From: AC-37 sp036389295
GTDB lineage: Bacteria > Actinomycetota > Thermoleophilia > Solirubrobacterales > Thermoleophilaceae
Assembly: GCA_036389295.1 (NCBI GenBank)
Contig: DASVQB010000052.1
Span: 1 to 64,000 of the forward strand
DNA length: 64,000 bases
Direction of reading: 5' to 3'
The notes beneath the pieces are model-generated. The model was not told the origin of the DNA. It saw nothing but the letters and a program-made list of their open reading frames with translations, and did no database searches. Positions 16,373 through 25,236 of the stretch are shown piece by piece (position 1 is the stretch's first letter; each line of letters begins with the position of its first letter). The position numbers and the translations under genes were made by a program.

Positions 16373-16998
16373 ATGTCCGTAGCCGCCCCACCCGACCTCG
16401 AGCGGAGCTCGGCCGAGGAGGTCCTGAGCTACGCCGTCGAGCGCTTCCACCCGCGGCTCTACGTCGCGTGCTCGTTCCAGAAGGAGTCCTCGGTGATCAT
16501 GGACATGATCCTGCGGATCGAGCCGAGCGCACGCTTCTTCCTGCTCGACACCGGCGTGCTGTTCGACGAGACCCACGACGCCCTCCGCCGGGCCGAGGAG
16601 CGCTACGGGATCGAGGTCAACGTGTACGACGCGTCGAGCCCCGACGGCCGGCCGTGGACCGCGGACCGCTGCTGCTCCGAGCGCAAGGTCGCCGCCCTGC
16701 GCGACGCGCTCGGCGGCGTGGACGCCTGGGTCACCGGGCTGCGGCGCGAGCACTCGCCGGAGCGGGCCGGCACCGCGAAGGTCCACTGGGACGAGCGCAA
16801 CGGCCTCTGGAAGGCGAACCCGCTCGCGGACTGGACCGACCGCGACGTCTGGCGCTACGTCGCCGAGCACGACGTGCCGTACAACGAGCTTCACGACCAG
16901 GGCTACGACTCGATCGGGTGCGTGCCGTGCACGCTGCCCGGGAGCGGCCGCGAGGGTCGCTGGGCCGGCAGCGACAAGACCGAGTGCGGGATCCACGG

Positions 16999-17002
<4 letters not shown>
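16373..17002 (+). CDS. cysH: Adenylylsulfate (APS) reductase, thioredoxin-dependent
   Basis: A 209-residue PAPS/APS reductase family enzyme that reduces activated sulfate to sulfite. The nucleotide-binding region has CSFQKESSVIMDM (a variant of the SGGKDS loop). Four cysteines, C100-C101 (DRCCSERK) and C183/C186 (CVPC), match the [4Fe-4S] ligands that mark APS-type reductases, and C205 in the C-terminal ECGIH is the catalytic cysteine. E. coli-type PAPS reductases lack the four cluster cysteines. The ATG begins one base after the sulfite reductase stop and the end overlaps cysC by ATGA, so all are translated together. Confidence 0.93.
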
Positions 17003-17528
<526 letters not shown>

Positions 17529-17532
<4 letters not shown>

Positions 17533-18599
17533 GCGAGCTGCGGCTCAGCCCGCGCCAGACCGCCGACTTCGAGCTGCTCGCCAACGGCGGCTTCGCGCCG
17601 CTCCACGGGTTCCAGGGCCACGCGGCCTGGGAGACCGTGACCGAGTCGATGCGGCTGCCCGACGGCACGCCGTGGCCGATCCCGGTGACGCTCGCCACCG
17701 ACGCCGGCGAGATCGGCGAGACGCTGACTCTGGTCGGCCACGAGGGCACCGAGCTCGGCTCGATCCTCGTCGAGGAGGTCTACGAGCGCGACCTCCGGCG
17801 CGAGGCCCAGCAGGTCTACCGCACGACCGACGAGGCGCACCCGGGCGTGGCGGCGCTGCTGCGCGAGGGCGCGCGGACGATCGCCGGGCCGATCGAGGCG
17901 AGGGCGCTCCCGTCGCACATCGACGAGGTCGCGCCGTACCTGCTCACGCCGGAGCAGACCCGCGCGGTGTTCCGCGACCGCGGCTGGAAGACGATCGTCG
18001 GCTTCCAGACCCGCAACCCGATCCACCGCGCGCACGAGTACATCACCAAGTCCGCGCTCGAGATCGTCGACGGCCTGTTCGTGCACCCGATCGTGGGCGA
18101 GACCAAGGACGACGACATCCCCGCCGACACGCGGATGCGCTGCTACGAGGTCCTGCTCGAGCGCTACTACCCCGGGGACCGCGTGCTGCTCGGCATCAAC
18201 CCTGCCGCGATGCGCTACGCCGGCCCGCGCGAGGCGATCTTCCACGCGCTCGTGCGCAGGAACTACGGCTGCACCCACTTCATCGTCGGCCGCGACCACG
18301 CGGGCGTCGGCGACTACTACGGCACCTACGACGCCCAGCACGTGTTCGACGAGTTCGAGCCCGGCGAGCTGGGCATCGAGCCGCTGAAGTTCGAGCACTC
18401 GTTCTGGTGCCGGCTGACGGGCGGCATGGCGACGGCCAAGACCTCGCCCTCCGGCCCCGAGGACCGCGTCTTCCTGTCCGGCACGAAGGTCCGCGAGATG
18501 CTCGGCCGCGGCGAGCGCCCGCCGGAGGAGTTCACCCGGCCGGAGGTCGCGGACGTGCTGATCGAGGCGTACTCCGCGACCGAGCCCGCGCCGGCGTAG
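17529..18599 (+). CDS. sat: Sulfate adenylyltransferase (ATP sulfurylase)
   Basis: A 356-residue monofunctional ATP sulfurylase that forms APS from sulfate and ATP. The N-terminal PUA-like part is followed by the catalytic domain with QTRNPIHRAHE at residues 160-170 and GRDHAGVGDYYG further on. This is the single-chain Sat type, not the CysDN GTPase pair. It begins with GTG in a four-base overlap with cysC and is the last of four coupled genes. Length is a little shorter than the roughly 390 residues common in the family, mainly at the N-terminus, where the conserved region begins almost at the start codon. Confidence 0.94.
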
Positions 18600-18610
18600 G
18601 GAGCCTAGCC

Positions 18611-19519
18611 GTGGACCCCCTGATCGTCGTCTTCGGCTTCGGGGTCGGTGTGCTGGTCGGGCTGACCGGGATGGGCGGCGGGTCGCTGATGACGCCGATC
18701 CTGATCCTCGTGTTCGGCTTCAAGCCGGTGACCGCGATCGGCACCGACCTCGCCTACGGCGCCGTGACGAAGACCGTCGGCGGCTGGCGCCACTTCCGCC
18801 AGCGCACGGTGAACTCGTCGCTCTCGACGTGGATGGCGCTCGGGTCGGTCCCCTCGGCGATCGGGGGCGTGTACGCGCTCGACGCCCTGGAGCGGGCGAG
18901 CGGCCACTCGTTCGACGACACGGTGCTGGCGGTCGTGGCGGGCGCCCTGATGTTCACCGGCGTCGCCGTCCTGGTCCGCGCGCTGTTCCTCACCAAGCTG
19001 ATCGAGCGCGAGCGCGAGACGTTCGAGCTCGAGACCCGGCACAAGGTCGGGGCGGTGGTCCTCGGCGTCTTCGTCGGCTTCGTCCTGGGCGTGACCTCGG
19101 CGGGCAGCGGCTCGCTGATCGCGGTCGGCCTGATCCTGCTGTTCCGCCTCGCGCCGCGGCAGGTCGTCGGGACCGACGTCTTCCACGCCGCGATCCTGCT
19201 CTGGGCCGCCGCGATCGCCCACGTCGTGGCGGGCAACGTGGACTTCGCGCTGGCGGGCACGATCCTGATCGGCTCGGTGCCGGGCGTGTGGCTCGGCAGC
19301 CACTGGTCGGTCCGGACGCCGGTCGCGACCCTGCGGACCGTGCTGGGCGTGATTCTGATCGGCGCGAGCCTAGGCCTCCTCTCGAAGGCCGGCATGGACG
19401 TCCCGCTGCCCGTGCTGGCCGGCGTCCCGCTGGTGCTCCTGGCGATCGTGGCCGCCGCTCCGCTGAAGCGGTGGCTGAGCGCCCCGGTCGCCCCACCCGC
19501 CCCGGCGCACGAGCGCTGA
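18611..19519 (+). CDS. TauE/SafE-family sulfur-compound transporter
   Basis: A 302-residue membrane protein of the TauE/SafE (DUF81) family with about eight hydrophobic segments. The duplicated family motif is clear: GLTGMGGGSLMTPILIL in the first half and GVTSAGSGSLIAVGLILL in the second. Members are proposed to move sulfite, sulfoacetate or other anions across the cytoplasmic membrane. Placement 11 bases after sat suggests a role in sulfate uptake or sulfite export in the same pathway. Direction and substrate are not known. Start is GTG at 18611 without a ribosome binding site, consistent with translation from the operon transcript. Confidence 0.87.
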   Translation: MDPLIVVFGFGVGVLVGLTGMGGGSLMTPILILVFGFKPVTAIGTDLAYGAVTKTVGGWRHFRQRTVNSSLSTWMALGSVPSAIGGVYALDALERASGHSFDDTVLAVVAGALMFTGVAVLVRALFLTKLIERERETFELETRHKVGAVVLGVFVGFVLGVTSAGSGSLIAVGLILLFRLAPRQVVGTDVFHAAILLWAAAIAHVVAGNVDFALAGTILIGSVPGVWLGSHWSVRTPVATLRTVLGVILIGASLGLLSKAGMDVPLPVLAGVPLVLLAIVAAAPLKRWLSAPVAPPAPAHER

Positions 19520-19554
19520 TCCGCCCGGCGCCGCCTCAGTAGGCTTCCCGCCCG

Positions 19555-21351
19555 ATGTTCTCCAAGGTGCTGGTCGCGAACCGCGGCGAGATAGCGATTC
19601 GCGTGATGCGCGCGCTGGAGGAGCTCGGCATCGGCACCGTGGCCGTGTACTCGGAGGCCGACCGCGACGCGCTCCACGTCCGGCGCGCCGGCGAGGCGTA
19701 CCTGCTCGGCCCGGGAGCCCCGACCGAGAGCTACCTCGTGGTCGAGAAGATCGTCGACGTCGCGCAGCGCGCGGGCGTCGAGGCGATCCACCCCGGCTAC
19801 GGCTTCCTCGCCGAGAACGCCGCGTTCGCGCGCGCCTGCGAGGAGGCCGGGATCGTGTTCGTCGGCCCGCCCGCCGACGCGATCGACGCGATGGGCTCGA
19901 AGACCCGCGCGCGCGAGCTGATGAAGGACGCCGGCGTCCCGATCGTGCCGGGCACGACGGACCCGGTCGAGACCGTCGAGGACGCGGCGCGCGTGATCGA
20001 CGAGTCGGTCGGCTACCCGGTGGCGATCAAGGCCGCGGGCGGCGGCGGCGGCAAGGGCTTCCGCGTGGCGGAGTCGGCCGACGAGCTCGAGAAGGCGTTC
20101 GAGGGCGCCGCGCGCGAGGGCGAGAAGTTCTTCTCCGACCCGACGGTCTACGTCGAGCGCTACCTGCCCGACCCGCGCCACGTCGAGGTCCAGGTGCTCG
20201 CCGACTCGCACGGCAACGTGATCCACCTCGGCGAGCGCGACTGCTCGGTCCAGCGCCGCCACCAGAAGCTGATCGAGGAGAGCCCGGCGCCGGCCGTCGA
20301 CGAGGAGCTGCGCGAGCGGATCGGGAAGATCGGGACCGAGGCGGCGCGCGCCGTCGGCTACCGCTCGGCCGGGACGATCGAGGGCCTGCTCCAGGACGGC
20401 GAGTACTTCTTCCTCGAGATGAACACGCGCGTGCAGGTGGAGCACTGCGTGACCGAGCTGACCACCGGCGTCGACATCGTCCGCGAGCAGCTGCGGATCG
20501 CCGCCGGCGAGGAGCTGTCGCTCACCCAGGACGACGTGCGCCTGAGCGGCCACGCGATCGAGTGCCGGATCAACGCCGAGAACGCGGCGAAGAACTTCGC
20601 GCCGGCCCCCGGCAGGATCGCGTCCTACCGCGAGCCGGCCGGGCCGGGCGTCCGCGTCGACTCGGGCGTCGAGGCCGGCTCGGAGATCACCCCGCTCTAC
20701 GACCCGATGATCGCCAAGCTGATCGTCTGGGACGTGGACCGCGAGTCGGCCACCCGCCGGATGATCCGCGCCCTCCGGGAGTTCGAGCTCGAGGGCGTGA
20801 AGTCGCTGATCCCGTTCCACGTCGCGCTGCTCGGCACCGAGCAGTGGGCGCGCGGCGAGACCTGCCGCGACCTGACCTCCGACAAGAAGTGGCTGAAGGA
20901 GCACGCCGCGCCGCCGGAGGCCGCGGCGCCCGCGCCCCCGGCCGAGGACGGCGAGGGCCAGGTCGAGCGGAGCTACGCGGTCGAGGTCTCCGGCCGGCGC
21001 TTCGACGTGAAGGTGATCGGCGCCGCGGGCGTGAACGGCTCCGAGGCGGCGCCGCCCGCCCCGGCGGCGGCCGCGGGCCCCGCCCGCAAGGCGCCCCGGC
21101 GGCGCGAGCGGGCGGGCGGCAGCGGGGGCGGCGGCCCGGCCGGCACCCTCGTCTCGCCGATGCAGGGCACCGTGCTGCGCGTGGCGGTCGAGAAGGGCGC
21201 CGACGTGGAGGCCGGCGCGCTCGTCTGCGTGATCGAGGCGATGAAGATGGAGAACGAGATCACGGCGCCCACGGCCGGCAAGGTCGAGGAGCTGAACGTG
21301 TCCGAGGGCGGCTCGATCGCCTCCGGCGACACGATCGCGGTGATCAAGTAG
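19555..21351 (+). CDS. Acyl-CoA carboxylase alpha subunit (biotin carboxylase and carrier)
   Basis: A 598-residue fusion. Residues 1-445 form biotin carboxylase, opening with the canonical FSKVLVANRGEIAIRVMRA and containing the ATP-grasp loop AAGGGGGKGFRVA and EMNTRVQVEH. A variable Ala/Pro/Arg-rich linker (about 460-525) leads to a biotin carrier domain whose biotin site is K564 in EAMKMENEI. It carboxylates its own biotin for transfer by the beta subunit, most likely that at 8403. The ATG lies nine bases after TAGGCT (19540-19545), suggesting its own promoter after the sulfur operon. Two bases past the stop begins copy B of the hairpin repeat. Confidence 0.94.
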   Translation: MFSKVLVANRGEIAIRVMRALEELGIGTVAVYSEADRDALHVRRAGEAYLLGPGAPTESYLVVEKIVDVAQRAGVEAIHPGYGFLAENAAFARACEEAGIVFVGPPADAIDAMGSKTRARELMKDAGVPIVPGTTDPVETVEDAARVIDESVGYPVAIKAAGGGGGKGFRVAESADELEKAFEGAAREGEKFFSDPTVYVERYLPDPRHVEVQVLADSHGNVIHLGERDCSVQRRHQKLIEESPAPAVDEELRERIGKIGTEAARAVGYRSAGTIEGLLQDGEYFFLEMNTRVQVEHCVTELTTGVDIVREQLRIAAGEELSLTQDDVRLSGHAIECRINAENAAKNFAPAPGRIASYREPAGPGVRVDSGVEAGSEITPLYDPMIAKLIVWDVDRESATRRMIRALREFELEGVKSLIPFHVALLGTEQWARGETCRDLTSDKKWLKEHAAPPEAAAPAPPAEDGEGQVERSYAVEVSGRRFDVKVIGAAGVNGSEAAPPAPAAAAGPARKAPRRRERAGGSGGGGPAGTLVSPMQGTVLRVAVEKGADVEAGALVCVIEAMKMENEITAPTAGKVEELNVSEGGSIASGDTIAVIK

Positions 21352-21353
21352 GC

Positions 21354-21400
21354 CACCGCGTCGCTTTTCCATCGCATGGCGATGGCTGGTTGACACGGTG
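21354..21400. repeat. 47-base hairpin repeat, copy B
   Basis: This copy matches the element at 2757-2803 at 43 of 47 bases, same orientation. The inner hairpin CCATCGC-ATG-GCGATGG and the terminal CACGGTG are kept, and differences are mostly outside paired positions. It starts two bases after the carboxylase alpha stop codon, so it may now serve as its terminator. Downstream in the same gap is TATAAG (21431-21436), a possible -10 for the next gene. Confidence 0.75.
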
Positions 21401-21486
21401 GCTTCGCGTTCGGAGTCCGCGAGCCGGGGGTATAAGCCGCGACGGGGGCTCCTCTGCTTTTCACTGGTCCGCACCTCTTCCGCTGC

Positions 21487-23931
21487 ATGCGCCGGCTGAT
21501 CGCGCCGGCGATCGTCGTCGCGCTCGCCGTCCCGGCGGCCGCCGACGCGCAGCTGCCCTCGCTCCCCGAGCTGAACTCGCCGCCGCCCGCCAAGCGCGAC
21601 ACCGAGCCGATCGTCCTGCACGGGTCGGACCTCGGGCAGGGCTGGAGCGCGCCGTCGAACCAGACGCTGCGGCTGCCGCTCATGGACATCCCGGACTGCC
21701 CGTCGCCCGAGCGCGGCGACTGCGACAACAACAAGTTCGAGCAGCCGCAGGCCGACAGCGGCAACGCGCTCGGCGACGGAACGGCGGTGGACCGGCTGCT
21801 CGGCTACCGGTTCGACCCGGGCTCCGGCTGGAGGCAGATCCCGTTCCAGGTCGACCAGGTCTTCACCCGCTACCTCGACAACACCGCCTCCGGCTTCTCG
21901 TTCTACTCGGGCGAGGACCAGCACACGACCTACGAGTACGACCGCGAGGGCTACCGCTACCGGGCGAGCGACCCGTCGAACCCGTGCCTCGCCAAGCCGG
22001 ACCCGAGCATCCCCGAGGGGCGCGACCCGGTCCGCGGCCTCGACGACAACGACGAGCTGTCGTTCATGTGGTCGGACGCCGGCGCCCAGGCGCCGCCGAA
22101 CACGACGGCCCCGGCCGGGATCGACGCGGTCAGGGAGGTCGCGGTCGACGACCCGCGCGACTCGAGCGCGCCGCCCCGCTACGTGTACGTGATGCGGCGT
22201 GCGGCGAGCGGCGGACCGCGCCCCGCGTTCGACGCGAGCAACGGCTACGTCCGCTACAAGCGCGACGCGATCTCGGACACCTACGAGCTCTCGCAGTCGA
22301 GCTACAGCGACTACGGCAACGCCCGGACCGGCAAGTACTGCGACGCCAAGGGCAACGTCGTGGTGGACGACAAGGGCCAGCCGAAGATCGGACGCCGCCG
22401 GCCGCGCGACTACGCGTGGATCACCACCGACCGCTACCGCTTCCGCTACGACGGCCGCTGGCTGATGACCCAGATCCGGGTCTCGCCGAACGGCGGCAAG
22501 AGCTACGGCCCCGACCTGATCGACCGCTGGAAGGCGCGCGCGTTCGCCCAGGACCCCGGCTCGAAGACGCCGTGCTGCGGCTACGAGGAGGAGGACACGA
22601 ACTGGGGCGGGTCGAGCACGCTGCTCGGCGAGCGCGTCGGCCCGGTGCGGGCGATCCGTGAGACGTGGGGCGCCGACTCCGGCACGAACGTCGTCCGCCG
22701 CGAGACCTTCTACCGCGCCGAGATGCGCCAGCACAGCTGGCTGCGCGTCCACCCGATCCCGCCGCTCGACGGCATCTACGCCCAGTGGGACTTCAACGCC
22801 GGCCGGGTGACCAGCTTCTTCAACGGGCAGCGGCCGGACGGCGTGAAGATCGACGGCAAGAACGACGAGGTCTTCGGCAACTTCGACGACCCGTGCAACG
22901 ACAACTACGACGCGAACGACACCAGCGACGTCGACCAGGGCTACCGCGACTTCTACCGCTCGGCGATGGTGTGCGACCTGACCAAGGCGATCGCCGAGAA
23001 CGACCCGACCGGCCAGACCGACTACTACCACCAGTCGATCGACGCCTTCGACCCGACGATGCACAAGGCGAACGTGGGGCTCGAGTGGTCCGAGGTCGCC
23101 GGTCCGTGGGGCACGATCGTCGACCGCTTCACCGCCGACGTGCGCGAGACCTCGCCCGGCGGGCTCGCCCAGTCGCTGGCGGCCACGCCGTACTACCGCG
23201 ACGACTCGTGCTTCGACGACGGCACCGGCACCGACCCGGGGCCGAAGGTCAAGCTCCGCTCCGGCGACGAGCCGCAGAAGGCGGCCGACGGGACGGCGCG
23301 GAGGTGCTGGACGCCGGAGATGGGCGTCCCCGACGGCAGCGACCACCTGTTCCAGGGCAGCATCGGCACGCACGGGATGCACCTGCTGTTCATCGCCGAC
23401 TCGGACAACGCGCGCGCGACGATGCCGGTGAGCGAGATCGTCTCCCAGTGGCGGATGGTCATGCTGCCGGGCGACCAGACGACCGAACAGAAGCCGTGCG
23501 CCGAGGGCGACCCCGGCTGCCCGCCGAGCGGCGGCGGCGGCTCGACCGCCGGCGGCGCGGGCGGACCGCGCGGCTCCGAGGTCGGCCAGGCCTACGGCGC
23601 CGCGTTCGACGCGCCGCTCGAGACGAGGGCCGGGCCCGCCGCGAACGTGGTCGACCGGACCAGGCCGCGGGTGCGGCTGCGAGTGGCCCGCCGCATGGTC
23701 CGCGGCGCCGTCCGTCTCGCGCTCTGGGGCGAGGACACCGGCGGCAGCGGGCTGAGGGCGCTGACCCTCCAGGTCAAGCGCGGCGGCAAGTGGCGCACGC
23801 TCTCGACCAGCACGAAGCGGCGCTCCTACCTGTTCCACTCGCGCGCCCGGCGGGCCACGTTCCGCCTCCGCGCCCAGGACCGCGCGGGCAACCGCAGCGC
23901 CTGGCGCTACCTGCGCGCGGACCTGCGCTAG
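21487..23931 (+). CDS. Large secreted protein of unknown function
   Basis: An 814-residue protein with a signal peptide (about 1-22, cleavage near ADAQ). The body (about 40-660) is rich in Asp, Tyr, Trp and Gly, with about ten cysteines, including a CC pair (TPCCGYEEED), and no motif I recognise. Short Asp/Asn-rich stretches such as DDNDELSFMWSDAG and CNDNYDANDTSDVDQGY look like calcium-binding loops. A Gly/Ser linker (about 680-700) precedes a C-terminal Ig-like module (about 725-814) ending in RAQDRAGNRSAWRYL. Codon use and the signal peptide make the gene certain; the function is not known. It is preceded by the repeat and a TATAAG box. Confidence 0.85.
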   Translation: MRRLIAPAIVVALAVPAAADAQLPSLPELNSPPPAKRDTEPIVLHGSDLGQGWSAPSNQTLRLPLMDIPDCPSPERGDCDNNKFEQPQADSGNALGDGTAVDRLLGYRFDPGSGWRQIPFQVDQVFTRYLDNTASGFSFYSGEDQHTTYEYDREGYRYRASDPSNPCLAKPDPSIPEGRDPVRGLDDNDELSFMWSDAGAQAPPNTTAPAGIDAVREVAVDDPRDSSAPPRYVYVMRRAASGGPRPAFDASNGYVRYKRDAISDTYELSQSSYSDYGNARTGKYCDAKGNVVVDDKGQPKIGRRRPRDYAWITTDRYRFRYDGRWLMTQIRVSPNGGKSYGPDLIDRWKARAFAQDPGSKTPCCGYEEEDTNWGGSSTLLGERVGPVRAIRETWGADSGTNVVRRETFYRAEMRQHSWLRVHPIPPLDGIYAQWDFNAGRVTSFFNGQRPDGVKIDGKNDEVFGNFDDPCNDNYDANDTSDVDQGYRDFYRSAMVCDLTKAIAENDPTGQTDYYHQSIDAFDPTMHKANVGLEWSEVAGPWGTIVDRFTADVRETSPGGLAQSLAATPYYRDDSCFDDGTGTDPGPKVKLRSGDEPQKAADGTARRCWTPEMGVPDGSDHLFQGSIGTHGMHLLFIADSDNARATMPVSEIVSQWRMVMLPGDQTTEQKPCAEGDPGCPPSGGGGSTAGGAGGPRGSEVGQAYGAAFDAPLETRAGPAANVVDRTRPRVRLRVARRMVRGAVRLALWGEDTGGSGLRALTLQVKRGGKWRTLSTSTKRRSYLFHSRARRATFRLRAQDRAGNRSAWRYLRADLR

Positions 23932-23986
23932 GCCGGCTCGCGGCCTCCGAGCCGCCCGGCGCGACCCGGATGCGATCCTGTGTCGG

Positions 23987-25222
23987 GTGAGGCGCCCGTT
24001 CCGTCCCCTCGTCCCGCTCGTGCTAGCCACGCTCGCCGCGCAGGCGAGCATCATGGTGCTGGCGCCGATCGTGGTCGAGATCGGGCACGCGTTCGACGCC
24101 TCGGTGAGCGCGGTCGGCCAGGCGCGCACGGTCATGGCGGCGGTCGCGGCGCTGGCATCGCTCTCGATCGGCGGGCTGATCGACCGCCTCGGCGTCCGGC
24201 CGGCGATCCTCTGGGGCGGCCTGTCGGCGATGACCGGCCACGCGATCACCGCGCTCGCGACGTCGCTCCTCGTCTTCTACGCCGGCCACGTGCTGATCGG
24301 GCTCGGCGTGGCGTTCCTGCTGTCGGGCGGCTTCGCCGGCGCCGGCGCCTGGTTCGACGAGGCGGATCAGCCGTGGGCGATGGGGTACGTCGTCGGGTCG
24401 CAGTCGATCGCCTGGATCGTCGGCAACCCGCTCATCGGCGTGCTCACGGACGCCGTGTCGTGGCGGCTCGCGTACACGGTGCCGGGGGCGGCGGCGCTGG
24501 CGGCGCTGGCCGTCGCGCTCACCGTGCGCGAGGACCACGAGCCGCGCGCCGGGGCGGGCGAGCGGGTCGGCGTTCGCGGCGTGCTGCGCGACGACGCCGC
24601 GCGCCGCTGGGCGCTCGCCGAGTTCGTCGCCTACTCCGCCTGGACCGCCGAGCTCACCTACATAGGCGCCTTCTACGTCCGCACCTACGGCGTCGAGGAG
24701 TCGGTCGTCGGCTTCCTGCTCGCGATCGGCTCGGTCGCGTTCCTGATCTCGACGCTCGGCACCGACCGCGTCGTGCGCTGGCTCGGCGGCCGCCGGCGCC
24801 GGATCGTGATCGCCGGCGCGCTCGCGATGGGGGCGCTCGTGAGCGTGATCATGAACGTGACGCCGTCGGTCGCGTTCACGGTCTCGCTGTTCTTCCTCAT
24901 GGCCCTGTGCGCGGGGATCCGCTCGACCGGCTCGAGCGCGCTGGCCCTGGGGCTCCTGCCCGAGCAGCCCGGCACGATGATGGCCGCGCGGACCACGAGC
25001 GCCCAGCTCGGCTACACCGTGGGCGCGATGCTCGGCGGCGTGGTGCTCGCGGTGGCGGGCTTCGGCGCGCTCGGGTTCGTCCTGCTCGTGGGCATGGGCT
25101 TCTCGGCGCTGCTCATCGCCCGCGTCGAGGAGCCCGTGCTGGAGGGCGGTCCGCAACTTCGCGCTTCGCACCGGTTTAGCGGACCCGTAGCCGGTGCGCC
25201 CGCGCGCGCTGGGAGGGACTAG
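23987..25222 (+). CDS. Major facilitator superfamily transporter
   Basis: A 411-residue MFS permease with twelve predicted helices. The loop 2-3 motif GGLIDRLGVRPAILWGG matches the family G-x-x-x-D-R-x-G-R-R signature, and the second half has a weaker counterpart at DRVVRWLGGRRRR. The FVAYSAWTAELTYIGAFYVRTYG segment after the central loop begins the second six-helix bundle. It belongs to the drug/metabolite:H+ antiporter-like group, but no substrate can be assigned. Start is GTG at 23987 with GATCCT seven bases upstream, a weak variant of the local -10 pattern. It lies between two secreted-protein genes. Confidence 0.87.
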   Translation: MRRPFRPLVPLVLATLAAQASIMVLAPIVVEIGHAFDASVSAVGQARTVMAAVAALASLSIGGLIDRLGVRPAILWGGLSAMTGHAITALATSLLVFYAGHVLIGLGVAFLLSGGFAGAGAWFDEADQPWAMGYVVGSQSIAWIVGNPLIGVLTDAVSWRLAYTVPGAAALAALAVALTVREDHEPRAGAGERVGVRGVLRDDAARRWALAEFVAYSAWTAELTYIGAFYVRTYGVEESVVGFLLAIGSVAFLISTLGTDRVVRWLGGRRRRIVIAGALAMGALVSVIMNVTPSVAFTVSLFFLMALCAGIRSTGSSALALGLLPEQPGTMMAARTTSAQLGYTVGAMLGGVVLAVAGFGALGFVLLVGMGFSALLIARVEEPVLEGGPQLRASHRFSGPVAGAPARAGRD

Positions 25223-25236
25223 GAAAGGCTCGAGGA

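Noticed and set aside
14470..16374. Long open frame antisense to sulfite reductase
   Set aside because: Compositionally biased, no motif, and the sense strand encodes a fully conserved enzyme.
21390..21395. TTGACA as a -35 box for the 814-residue protein gene
   Set aside because: It lies inside repeat copy B, and the only good -10 (TATAAG at 21431) is 35 bases further, not about 17.
18754..24249. Very long open frame (about 1800 codons) on the minus strand
   Set aside because: It runs antisense to the transporter, the biotin carboxylase and the secreted protein, all well-supported genes. Its translation is Arg/Ala/Val/Asp-rich without any domain; such frames are a by-product of high G+C.
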